The notes: generated by a model not told the origin, from the sequence alone. Shown: positions 1-9,797, numbered from the stretch's first letter. The stretch is DNA of 64,000 nt from Limonium bicolor (GCA_023374045.1 CM041779.1:267416131-267480130); one strand, 5' to 3'. Numbers and translations are program-made.

Positions 1-1699
1 GACCCCGGACATAGCGTCCGTGGGTGCGGACCGACCTCGGACGGCGGCGTTGAGGCTGTTCCCGGCGTTGTTTTTGGCTCAAAATTTATGGGTACGTAGC
101 CTGAAAGATTCTAAACATGTTAGTGATCAAAAGTTTTCAATTTGACTACGAATTAAGGACGAAACTTATTGAACAAGTTAGTGGACAGAAACGAAAGTAA
201 TTAGCAATACAGAAGCGTAAAAAGGTTAGTTTGTACCCAAAATTTGACAGAGAGTTAATAAGGTCGTGGAGAGTTAGAAAAGTAGAATTGCAACCTGTTT
301 TACCTTCGAATTCAGGAGGATTCTTCACGTCGGATTCTTCGGAGGCTCCGATAGTGCCGGTTCCGGATTGAGTTCGACCCGAGCTTCTGGTTGTTGATTG
401 TTGAAGGTGTTCTTCATGTTTTGGAGATGGTTTGGTTGATGTTTGATGATTGTTGATGTGTTGGGAGTTGAAAAATGTGTTTAGATGGTGATTTCAAGGG
501 ATTTTTTATGTGATTTTGGTGCTTGGATGTGTAAAAACGTGAAGAGAATGAGACGGCTGCCTTCTTTGAGGGTCTAGGGTTCTTGAGGTTCTCCTTTGAT
601 CATGGGATAAGGTTCCTTATATAGGCTTCCTTAAAGATAGAAAAATCCGATAAAAACCGAGATTTACTGACGTTTTAGCTCAAGGGCTTCCAAAAGGAAT
701 TTGATTATGAAATTTTACACATGGGTAAAGGATGATATTTCTGAATTTTCTAAAGTGGAATCGAATTTTTTGGATATTGGAATATTTTTAAATTCAATTT
801 CTCGTCAGATTCAATCAGAAATTGCTAGAAAATTATTGGAAATTCGAAAAATCAAAATTCCAACGCCATTATGCTTCAAATGTCATCCTCTGTCATGGAT
901 TAAAATTTCAAAGCATTTTGAATTGATTTGACCCTTATTTGGAGGAGAGAGAAAGCCTATAGGGGGCTTAGGAGCCTTGAAAAATTACGAAAGTGCCCCT
1001 AGAGATGACTAAGTTGTCCCTAGTACTCTGAAATGTGCCGATCGAACTGGGAACCCTCGCTACTTGACCAAACTAGCCTATTAGTAGAGACTCTCTTCCG
1101 GGGGGTTAAAATTTTGGGTATAACAGTCGCCACCTAATTTTAACCTAGATTAAATTAGGAAAGGGGAGTTCAGGTTCGGGGGCTTGGTATTCGACTTATT
1201 TAGGGTTTAATTACTTTCATTACCCCTCAAAGTTGTTTTTCCTCAACTTAGTTTATTTACAGCTTATTACGAGTCGTTTTAACCTAAGTGCGCAAACTTC
1301 TGATTTCATTTAATTTTTAACATTTTTTTACAGAAAATTAAAGTGAAAATTGAAATTACCTAAACTAGGGTTTCAAAGGCATAATTAAGTCAAATTTTGT
1401 TTCCGTCCAAGGCCATGGACCTAATGTCCGAGACCACAAACCCTTGTTAACCTAATTATGCAGAAAAATCAAATTTGCAAGAAATCAAATTTTGAAAACA
1501 TCTAGGGCCACGAACAAGGTTTCCGTGGGCTCGGACATGAACTGTTAAAACCTAAAAAAATTGAAAATTTTATTCCCGCCGCCGTCTGAGGCTGTCCGTG
1601 GCCCCTGAAAGGCCGTCCGAGGGTATGGACGTGCTGCCCGAGGGCATGGACTAGCCACGGACGGTGGCTTTTGTGTGTTTCCCGACGGTGTTTTTGGCT
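1..1699. mobile_element. Fragment of an unidentified LTR element (LTR end plus internal stub)
   Basis: No coding region is supported here. A TATA-like ccttatatagg lies near 612-622, and an LTR-like end (ggtataaca) falls at about 1126, followed by gtcgccacctaattttaacc as the possible start of an internal region. GC-rich patches built on gtccgtgg/ccacggac-type motifs occur at about 10-70 and 1570-1690 in otherwise AT-rich DNA. At about 1699 the sequence switches abruptly to the LTR of element A. The strand, family and 5' end of this fragment cannot be determined from the window. Confidence 0.35.
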
Positions 1700-2635
1700 A
1701 AGCTTCATCTACTCTCTTGCAAGGTAATGTATTCTTAAACCCTAAAATTTTACCTTAAAGCCTTAGAATGATTTAAGGGTTAGTTGAATTAAATGGTGGT
1801 GTGTAATAGGCTGTAGTGTTAGAGCCTTGAATCTTCATAACCGGTGGGAAGAGAGGAAAGGAAAGGAAGAAAGAAAGAAGAAAGAAGAAGGAAGGAAGAA
1901 CTAGTAAGAAAACAAGGTAATTACACTCATCCTTGTGTAGTTTTTGTATGTTGTTGTAACAGATTTTAGTAGTTTAAAGTGTGCATTGTAAAATGGTAAT
2001 GAGTAGTAGTGTAATGTGGAAGAAGAACTAAACTGTTTTGAAGCTTAAAAGACATTTAAAAACTTGTTGAAACCTAGAGGGAATTAGATGTTGTGTGCAG
2101 GAAATTTAATGAGTGTTAATGCCTAGTATTGGTGTTGGAGAGTTATATATTGTTGTTATTGATAAACAGGTGAAATGGGTAGTGTTATGTGAATAAAACA
2201 TGTGGTGAGAATGTAAGAATTTAGGGGAGGTTATGTCAAATTTTACCTAGCAACTAGAACACTTAAGAGTTTAACTAGGTACAAAATATACATTTGAAAC
2301 AGATTTTAGTTGGAGCATGTTTGGGTAAGTTAGGAGAGGTGTGTAATGCATTATAAGCCTTAGGAATGGCATTAGAAGAGGGAGCTATAGATGGAGAAGT
2401 GAGAATCAAAATCTGAAGCAAAATGCAACTAAGATAAATAGTGTAAGTGCTGGAATGGAATCTTAGGAAATAATGTGTGTGAATTAGTATGGAAATGGGT
2501 AATGAGTTAATGGATGAACTAAGGTGGATTAGAAGGTCTAATTAGTGTGAAAACATGTGGGATTACTTGTAGGAAAATTGGGAAGAAATGGGTAAGAAAA
2601 AGAAGTAGAAACAAAATCTGTAGGCAAGTTCTGCT

Positions 2636-2890
2636 ACCGACCGACCCAGCAGGTAGGATCGGTCGTGGGTCGGTCGGGGCTTAAAATCACTGGAACGAAC
2701 TTTCTGACTTCGACCGACCCATACGGGTGAGTCGGTCGTGGGTCGGTCGGGCAAAATCCTTTGGAGTCGAAGTTTCTAACTTTCGACCGAGGTAGGGTCG
2801 GTCGGGGGTCGGATAAAGTTGGGAGGACGGAAAAGTTACTGGAATGGACCGACCCAAGGGGTTGGGTCGGTCGGTGGGTCGGTCGGCCCA
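2636..2890. repeat. GC-rich palindromic array, four units, in element A 5' LTR
   Basis: Four units built on the arms CGACCGACCC and GGGTCGGTCG begin at about 2638, 2711, 2784 and 2846, so spacing is 73, 73 and 62 bp. AT-richer spacers separate them; the last is preceded by tactggaatggacc, a motif shared with arrays in other LTRs of this window. Unit 3 is degenerate in its left arm. Unbroken arms could form hairpins in DNA or RNA. Confidence 0.85.
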
Positions 2891-2929
2891 AATTTACAAA
2901 AAAAAATGTTAACTATAGTAATCATATGT

Positions 2930-2948
2930 ACATATATATATATATATG

Positions 2949-2983
<35 letters not shown>
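2930..2983. repeat. AT dinucleotide microsatellite in LTR
   Basis: Runs of (AT)n interrupted by gcacac. The counterpart in the 3' LTR of the same element lies at about 30458-30510 with a different repeat number, as expected for a slipping microsatellite. Confidence 0.9.
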
Positions 2984-2984
<1 letters not shown>

Positions 2985-4561
2985 TGTGTACCATTGTGGT
3001 TAAGAATGGTAAAAGAACTTGCACATGAGTAAGGAAGTAAACCTAAAGTATGAAATAGATTCATAACCACTTGTAACATGTAAGAATTAGTAAGTATACT
3101 TAGGGAATGGTAATGGAATAAGGTTTGAATAGTAATAAGTCCTTAACCATACAACTCCATGTATGTTATAGGACTTGAATTGTGAACACCGAAGGAAAAT
3201 TGGTTCGAGTACAACGGTGAACGGTATGAACTTCTCATGCCCTGTATGCTACCTTGGCTACTCTGATTTGTGTGCTTGTGTGCTAATTGATCACTTAACA
3301 AGATAAACGCACGAATCAGAACTATTATGCTTACTTGTGTATAATTGATATTGTTCCTTGTTTGGATATTATCTTTAAATCATAGTTTATATAATTCATG
3401 AAATGTATGGATGATAATGAATGTGTGTACTTGATTTATATTGTAGTGACCGAATGTTATGGTGTTGGACTTCTAACTAATTCCTAACAACCTAACCAAT
3501 CTAACATAATAAATTGGTAAATTGGAATGAGTAGAAGTCTGATATAGTTTCGGCCATGCGTGAGGAGGCGGAGTCACAAGAGGTTGGCTCCAATTCCTGG
3601 CTTTAATCTTTTCCACGGCCCAAACCCCTTAAATGGGTAGCATCCTGGATTAGTGAGCCACCTAAAGCCCGGTGGTGGGACGGTGTAGTCCATGCCCGGA
3701 GGTCATACCGACTTAACTTGAGTAAAAGTAAGTAAGTAAGAATAAGTAAACGAGTATGGAAAAGTAAGTAAGTAAACTTTGAGTATGTTTGTGTAAGTAT
3801 TGTGTAATGAGTAAAAGAGTAATAAGCATCCGATTAACCCGGATGTGTAATTGGCTAACCCTTGTGAAGGTAGGTATTGCGTATGCTATTGTATTGCTGT
3901 TTTGGCTTGTGTATTGCATTGTGTATGGTTATATGGTGTATGTAATGCATGTATGTATGATAATAATGAACCGCATGTACAGTTGACCTTAAATAGTCGA
4001 CGTAGCCTAGTTAGCACGCGGTATATGTGAAGTTTATATGCAGCTTGTTGCTGAGCCCCTTGGGGCACTGTTTTTAATATTTTACAGGTGCTCGAGACGG
4101 GTGAAGACTTGGTTGTGATCATGATGTCTTCTTTTGATGTAATTAATACACTGTGAATGGTGTACTAAGTTGTACACGGCTATAGGCCTTTTTGTTTAGC
4201 CGGTGTACCATGGGGTACACCCTTTTTGGATATTGAGAGAGTTGTGAATTGGTATAGGTGAGTGGTTTGTTTGAACTCACGATTTTTGTAGACTTGAAGG
4301 GGATGTAATAAATTATGCTTTGACACTCGGTAATCCAGCATTGTAAGTACACGGTATTTTGTATGTGGTATGTAATATAGTAGCTCGGTATTATTTAGAC
4401 ATCAGACCGTTACTGTAAGTAGTGTAAGCCTAGCTAGCCGTATGGGTGGTTAGCGGCGTTGTATCACCCGCCGTAGTAGTAGTAATTCCACTGAGAGTAG
4501 TTGTATAATTAGGATGATTAGACGGTAAGTAAAGGATTAGTGGTATGGGTGTTACAAAAAG

Positions 4562-4573
4562 TGGTATCAGAGC
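4562..4573 (+). other. Primer-binding site of element A (initiator tRNA-Met type)
   Basis: TGGTATCAGAGC lies five bases after the LTR end, the usual plant primer-binding site complementary to the 3' end of initiator methionine tRNA. Its last part is one arm of a perfect 10-bp inverted repeat (TCAGAGCGTA, centre AC, TACGCTCTGA) spanning 4566-4587, so the primer site overlaps a potential hairpin. The minus-strand element at 35410-49873 has the same arrangement. Confidence 0.9.
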
Positions 4574-5451
4574 GTAACTACGCTCTGATGTCCTAAGTTA
4601 CCGAGCATAGGGATTACCGAGTTAGGATTTCAACCGTTTTAAAACGAAAACTTAGGAACCTAACTAGGAATGACCGTTGTTAACAACGGATACCCTTGAC
4701 GTTCTTATGATCGATACCTTGCTTAATTCCAAGACCCATTGGTCACATGTTACAAAGCCTAATGTAAATGTTAAATGTTCAGATGTTGGGACGAGGTCGA
4801 GGCCGACCTAGGGGAGAGACTTCTGATGGACTAGGCGCACAGACGATAGTAGAGATCGTCGCCACCACGGTAGCACAGATGCTACCTCAAGTAATCACAG
4901 CAATGCAACAAACCCAACAACAAAACCAACAAAACCAAACGGGACCAATCCCTCCCCCTCCACCCAGAGAAGCGAACTGGGTAAAATCAGTAGCAGAACT
5001 CCGACCTCCATGCTTTCGAGGCGAGAGTGATCCGGCTTAGTTAGAAGCTTACATCTCCGAGATGGATACAGCCTTTGAAACCCTCAAAGCTCCTACTGGA
5101 ATTCGAGTTAGAGTAGCAGCTTATTACCTCAAGGACGCAACCATAGATTGGTGGAAGTTAGTAAAAAACGAGCATGTCAACGATCCTACCTTCGACTGGG
5201 AATCCTTCACAGCCCTCCTCCGGTCCAAATACTACCTGGAACATGTCAAAACAAAGAAAAGACTAGAGCTTGATGCCTTAAAGATAACAGAGAAGATGTC
5301 TGTCGATGAGTACTACCGCACCTTCACCTCCCTCCTTCGTCTTTTACCCGACCTTGGGTACACCGGCCAGGTGTTGGTCAATCACTTCAATGGCGGTCTG
5401 AGCCATCACCTTCGGTACGGCATGGGTTACACCAGATTTACCTCCCTTCAG

Positions 5452-5540
5452 GTAAATATTGGTTTAAACCCTTAGTACCATTGTAAATATTTACCTTTAT
5501 CTTTCTGAGTAAGAATCCCGGCTAATACCTGAAACTTCAG
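5452..5540 (+). other. Predicted intron 1 of element A gag (phase 0)
   Basis: Begins GTAAAT directly after TCCCTTCAG and ends CTTCAG; 89 bases, AT-rich, with an in-frame stop. Removing it joins TSLQ to ECYH, restoring the expected run of the gag domain without a frame change. Confidence 0.7.
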
Positions 5541-5817
5541 GAGTGCTATCACGCGGCATCTTGCGTTGAGATCACTTGCCAACTAAGGGATGAAGAAACC
5601 TCGCTTAAGCGCAAGGCCAACAGCAAAAACACCAGTGCTGAGGAGCAGAACCAAGGCAAAAGCTGGAAAAAGAAGAAGGGGAAGTCCTTCCAGCAATCGC
5701 AGAAGAACTCCCCTAGTGAGAGCAGTGCCCATGAGAAGGGCAAACTAGTTGAGCTTCTTCAGCTAGGTTCTTCTGCGCCGGTGGCTGCGAAGCCACTGAG
5801 ATCACACCCACCTAAGG

Positions 5818-5900
5818 GTAATCTTCTAATCTAAATTCGTATTTGTATAAGTATCATAGCTAGTATTTCCGCACCAATGTGCTAACACTCTAAGCCTTAG
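5818..5900 (+). other. Predicted intron 2 of element A gag (phase 1)
   Basis: Begins GTAATC and ends GCCTTAG; 83 bases, AT-rich, with stops in frame. Removal joins a lysine-rich region to the zinc-knuckle exon through a glycine codon (G|GT). Its donor (GTAAT), acceptor (TAG|GT) and phase resemble those of the next, much longer intron. Confidence 0.65.
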
Positions 5901-6380
5901 GTTCTGGCTCCGGTTACACCAAGAACTACTTTTACGACCGCAGCTATGTGTGCAGAAAGTGTAACTAAGACCACCCCGACATGGATTGCCAAGGGAGAGA
6001 AATCTGGTGCTACAACTGTCAGAAACCGGGACATAGAGCTAATATGTGCCAAGAAAATGCCAAGCCCAAAGGGAACTTCCAGAGCTACAAGTAGAGGGAA
6101 GGCAAGGAGGTTGCATCTGGCGATGCACCAGCCCAACAGTCCCCGCAGCGACAGGGATCCCGAGGTCCTCAGAAGGGCGCACCCCAGAGGCATCCTGCCT
6201 TGCACATTATCGACCGAGATGGGACCGGTTCTAAGTCCGGCCTAGGTAATTAACTAAACCTTGAATCCTGGAGAAGCATGTCTAAGTACTGGAATAATTG
6301 TTTGAGTGAATGCATGAGTAAATGAATTGGAGTATGTATTGAACATGAAATGTAGTAGTTGAGACTAGTACTCACCGTAG

Positions 6381-7139
6381 ATGAAATTTATAACCATAGG
6401 TAGATTTAATATCTACTACCCAATACCTTCGAAACCAAATCATGAAGAGACTAACATCACCACATACCACTACTCCAGCGAGCAGTGTCAGGTCATCCGA
6501 CCAGGTATGATTTTATTGAAGGGATACCTGACACCCGAAGCCCAGATTACAATCATCCGACGATGCAACAAACTAGGAGCGGGTCCAGGAGGATTTTATA
6601 CACCCGAATTCCCCGGTGGAGCGAAGATGAAGCTGAAGATGATGTGCTTGGGAAAGGACTGGAACCCTTATACCAAAACATACCAAGAGACACGAATACA
6701 AGACGGAGCGACGCCACCGACAATACCCCCCGAATTTCAGACACTTGTTACACAAGCAGTAGAACTTGCACAACAATGTGAAAATGATCCGATCCCTGCA
6801 ATTGAAGCGGACCTTTGTATCATCAACTTCTATGAGAAAGAAGGTCGACTTGGGTTACACCAAGACAAGGATGAGACAACGGAATCTTTTGAACAAGGAG
6901 TGCCCGTAGTGTCTTGGTCCATTGGTGATGACGCCGTGTTTTTGTATAGCGAGCAGAAGCGTATGGACCTCGCAGAGAAATTGGTATTGAGATCAGGAGA
7001 TGTCCTAATCATCGGTGGAAAATCTAGGTTGCTGTATCACGGTATCAACAAGATCAAGTTGAATACGGCACCGCCGACAATATTCAATGTCACACACATG
7101 AAACCAGGACGCCTGAACCTTACCTTTAGAAAGTATTAA
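6381..7139 (+). CDS. AlkB-like Fe(II)/2-oxoglutarate dioxygenase (plant ALKBH1 group) carried by a retrotransposon
   Basis: An uninterrupted 252-codon frame encodes a complete AlkB-fold dioxygenase, a family that oxidatively removes alkyl groups from DNA or RNA bases. Landmarks in order: VIRPGMILLKGYL at the domain start (residues 38-50), NFY 149-151 for 2-oxoglutarate binding, iron ligands H160 and D162 (LGLHQDKDE), third ligand H220 (LLYHGI), and the RxNxTxR signature R244-R250. The overall pattern, including KMMCLGK and PVVSWSIGD, matches the plant At3g14160-like ALKBH1 subgroup rather than the AlkB domains of plant RNA viruses. It lies between gag and protease of element A, same strand, with no introns of its own. 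A TAG directly precedes ATG 6381; an acceptor-like ACCGTAG ends there and a second acceptor at 6399 would fuse gag to residue 7. Gag, RT, RNase H and IN around it carry stops, but this frame has none. Substrate (6mA, m6A, m1A or other) cannot be read from sequence. Confidence 0.9.
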   Translation: MKFITIGRFNIYYPIPSKPNHEETNITTYHYSSEQCQVIRPGMILLKGYLTPEAQITIIRRCNKLGAGPGGFYTPEFPGGAKMKLKMMCLGKDWNPYTKTYQETRIQDGATPPTIPPEFQTLVTQAVELAQQCENDPIPAIEADLCIINFYEKEGRLGLHQDKDETTESFEQGVPVVSWSIGDDAVFLYSEQKRMDLAEKLVLRSGDVLIIGGKSRLLYHGINKIKLNTAPPTIFNVTHMKPGRLNLTFRKY

Positions 7140-7208
7140 AATTGTAGTATCATGTAATGTATTAGTAACTTGTATTAGAGACATGGTATGTATGATGGTT
7201 GGTTTATC

Positions 7209-7214
7209 AATAAA
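7209..7214 (+). terminator. Candidate poly(A) signal after the AlkB ORF
   Basis: AATAAA sits 70 bases past the AlkB stop codon and 66 bases before the acceptor that would lead into protease. If used, it would end an AlkB transcript before pol. A six-base match alone is weak evidence; position is what makes it notable. Confidence 0.4.
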
Positions 7215-7280
7215 GAGCAGTGTTGATTTAAATTCCACTTGTGTCCACCATCATTACTTATGAACTTGTGACTTCAATAG

Positions 7281-7711
7281 GTTGTGGACTCGGTACCGAA
7301 GGTAACCTGAGTATCCTCACCGAAGCACAAGCTGGTAAAAGCGGCACCATCTTAACGGGAACCTTTCCAGTGAACGGCATTGAAGCCTCAGTGTTATTCA
7401 ACTCTGGCGCCTCTCACACCTTTGTATCATCACCTTTCGTGAAGAGGTTGGGGCTAGACGCGGATGAGCTACCAAATTTTCTGGTTACTCTCCCGTCGAA
7501 GGAGCGAATACGATGTACCAAGTATTATAAATCAGCCACGATCCAAATCAAGGGTGAAGCGTTTCCCATCTCCTTTATCGAATTTAATGGGTTAGGATTC
7601 GATGTAATAGTCGAAATGAATTGGTTGGAGCGGCACAAGGGTAGAATCCTCTGCGCCGAGCATCGATTACTGCTCAAGAGTCCTTCTGGGGTTACCGTAT
7701 CTTACCGCTAG
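7281..7711 (+). pseudogene. Element A aspartic protease (catalytic Asp replaced by Asn)
   Basis: The open frame shows a retropepsin-like domain: ILTGTFPVNGIEASVLF leads to NSGASHTFVS, where this family normally has DSGA. The first base of the catalytic Asp codon appears changed (GAC to AAC), which would abolish protease activity. The downstream GLGFDVIVEMNWL also matches the family (usually GMDWL). The frame opens upstream of 7281, but that part lies in the predicted intron. It ends at TAG 7709-7711, beyond which the RT frame continues in the same phase, so the stop is a probable single-base nonsense change in one gag-pol frame. Confidence 0.8.
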
Positions 7712-8770
7712 AGACCGAGAGAGCCTTCGACCACAGTCATCTCCGCTATGGCTATGTACCGGGAGCTCAGAAAGGGAAAAGAGGTGTATTTGTGTTATGT
7801 ACAAGACCTTGAGAGAGATCCAGAGTTCAATCCTAAAGTACCAATTGTATCTAAATTCCCTGACGTATTTCCTAAGGAGCTGCCTGGTATGCCACCTCGA
7901 AGAGTAGTAGAGTTTGAGATTGACCTCTTGCCAGGTACTGGTCCCATTGCTAGGGCACCGTACCGTATGGCACCTGCAGAAATGACAGAGCTGAAAGTGC
8001 AGTTACGCGACCTTCTCGATAAAGGGTTTATACGCCCGAGCGTATCACCCTGGGGAGCGTCGGTCCTCTTTGTGAAGAAGAAGGACAGTAGCCTCCGAAT
8101 TTGTATTGACTACCGCGAGTTGAATGCGATTACAGTAAAAAATAAGTACCCATTGCCACACATCGACGACCTATTTGACCGGCTGAAAGGAGCCTCAGTC
8201 TTCTCCAAGATCGACCTCTGTTCTGGGTATCATCAGATTGCTATTAGAGAGCAAGGCATAGAGAAAACGTCATTCCGTACCAGATATGGCCACTACGAGT
8301 TCACCGTCATGCCATTCGTTTTGTCAAATGCACCAGCAAAATTCATGGATTTAATGAATCGACTATTTAGTGAGCAGTTGGACACCTCAGTAGTAGTATT
8401 TATCGACGATATCCTTGTGTACTCCAAATCAGCAGAAGAGCATGAAATTCATTTAAGGAAAGTACTTGAGACACTGCGCGAGAACCAGCTGTATGCGAAG
8501 TTCTCCAAATACGAGTTCTGGCTAGATCAGGTATCATTCCTCGGTCATGTCATCTCGAGCGCAGGCATTTCAGTTGACCCTTCTAAGATAGAAGTTGTAC
8601 GATCATGGCCTAGACCCAAGACTGTTACCAACATTCGGAGCTTTCTTGGTCTAGCCGGTTACTACCGGAGATTTGTAAAGGACTTTTCGAAAGTCGCTAA
8701 GCCCATGACTACACTGATGAAGAAAGATTTACCGTTTGTATGGACAGACGAGTGCGAAGTATCATTCTAG
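7712..8770 (+). pseudogene. Element A reverse transcriptase
   Basis: Same frame as protease; open from 7748 (first ATG after the stop) to TAG 8768-8770. It shows the gypsy RT blocks in order: FPDVFP near the start, [56 protein letters not shown], the catalytic FIDD at 8399-8410, and the [11 protein letters not shown] connection region. The usual MPFGL reads MPFVL and DLRSGYHQ reads DLCSGYHQ, mild signs of decay. The active-site aspartates remain. The terminal TAG fits loss of a CAG codon at the start of RNase H. Confidence 0.9.
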
Positions 8771-9243
8771 AGCCTAAAAGACTCATTGACCTCGGCGCCG
8801 ATTCTCACACTTCCAGAGGGCACAGAGGGATTTGAGGTGTATTGTGATGCATCAGGCAGGGGAATGGGATGCGTACTCATGCAGCATGGCAAGGTTGTAG
8901 CTTATGCCTCCCGCCAGCTGAAAAAGCATGAGGAGAATTACCCGCACATGACTTAGAGCTAGGAGCCATTGTCTTCGCCATGAAGATATGGCGACACTAT
9001 CTCTATGGGGTAAGCATCACCATCTACTCCGACCACAAGAGCTTACAGTATGTATTCACGCAGAAAGAGTTGAATTTGAGACAGAGAAGGTGGATGGAGT
9101 TTCTCTCAGACTATGACATCAACCTGCAGTATAAGGAAGGGAAGGCAAACGTTGTAGCCGACGCCCTGAGTCATCGAGCATACTCGCTCCATTCGCTACT
9201 CGCTTTTCTATCTTGGTTGACGAGGTGTGAGACGCTCAGTTGA
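8771..9243 (+). pseudogene. Element A RNase H, frameshifted
   Basis: Follows RT without a spacer: [19 protein letters not shown] and [16 protein letters not shown] are the start of the RNase H domain. A one-base loss near 8946 shifts the frame at the expected [12 protein letters not shown] stretch; the domain resumes as [10 protein letters not shown] from 8980 and continues through [10 protein letters not shown] and ADALSHR. A further frame change between about 9175 and 9240 separates it from integrase. The expected SRR at the end reads SHR. Confidence 0.85.
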
Positions 9244-9797
9244 GCGACCCTTACCTGACCGAAATCAGACAGAAGATCACAGATGGTACATTTGAGAAGA
9301 AGAAATATGATTTTAAGTTTCATGAAGATGGTCTGATTTGGCTGAATGGCAGGCTATGCGTCCCCCAAAGCAATGCTGAGCTAAGGGATCACATCCTACG
9401 AGAGTCACACAGTTCCACATTGTCAGTCCATCCAGGAGCCTCCAAGATGTACAAAGACATGAAGAGGTACTTCTGGTAGTCAAGAATGAAATCAGATGTG
9501 ACAGAGTATGTATTGAGATGCTTAACATGCCAGCAAGTGAAGTTTGAACATCGTAGACCGGGCGGAATGGTACAATCAATGCCAATTCCGGAGTGGAAAT
9601 TTCACGATATCTCCATGGATTTTGTTGTAGGACTCCCACCTGCCAGGGGAGGACAACATGATCTGGGTAGTAGTCGATCACCTCACCAAGGTTGCCCGAT
9701 TCATACCAATGAAGGACACTTGGAAGGTAGTGAAGCTCGCAGAGCTATTTGACAAGGAGATTATCAGACACCATGGAGTCCCGAAGACTATAGTATC
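9244..9797 (+). pseudogene. Element A integrase, N-terminal and first core part, cut by a solo LTR
   Basis: The zinc-binding HHCC module is visible (HILRESHSS, VHPGASKM, then CLTCQQVKFEH). TAG at 9477-9479 replaces the second Trp of an expected FWW. The first catalytic Asp is in SMDFVVGLP near 9615. A frameshift near 9650 moves the frame to MIWVVVDHLTK. Coding is then interrupted at KTIVS by a solo LTR flanked by the duplicated target gtatc, and resumes at 14053. Confidence 0.85.

Larger units (their letters stand above)
1700..4556 (+). mobile_element. Element A 5' LTR (left end missing)
   Basis: This stretch matches the 3' LTR pieces 16276-17500 plus 30450-32073 nearly base for base, including the palindromic array, the AT microsatellite and the terminal gtgttaca. 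The first about 939 bases of the LTR, present at 15337-16275 in the 3' copy, are absent and replaced by unrelated DNA. The 3' LTR lacks six bases near its end that the 5' LTR keeps (tggtatgggtgttaca here, cggtgttaca there). No gene is supported within it. Confidence 0.88.
4768..6245 (+). pseudogene. gag: Element A gag, three exons, with premature stops
   Basis: Gag is the structural protein of the retrotransposon particle. Exon 1 (4768-5451) holds a glutamine/proline-rich N-terminus and a retrotransposon-gag domain (about residues 95-228; e.g. DWWKLV, EYYRTF). Exon 2 (5541-5817) continues in frame with the end of that domain, then a lysine-rich stretch. Exon 3 (5901-6245) holds two CCHC zinc knuckles, the second CYNCQKPGHRANMC intact, the first interrupted by a stop. 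Stops at 5038 (TAG), about 5969 (TAA) and about 6092 (TAG) fit single C-to-T or G-to-A changes in CAG/CAA/TGG codons. The exon structure is inferred from continuity of homology, frame and GT...AG borders; no transcript was seen. ATG 4768 is the first in-frame start upstream of the domain. Confidence 0.75.
6246..7280 (+). other. Predicted intron 3 between gag and protease, containing the AlkB ORF (phase 1)
   Basis: Donor CCTAG|GTAATT at 6245/6246 and acceptor CTTCAATAG|GTTGTGG at 7280/7281. Removal joins gag exon 3 through a GGT codon in frame with the protease frame. The 1035-base interval contains the whole AlkB ORF and an AATAAA. An alternative acceptor at 6399/6400 (CCATAG|GT) would also rebuild a GGT codon, but in frame with AlkB. 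Both splice choices are inferences from frame and consensus. Confidence 0.55.
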
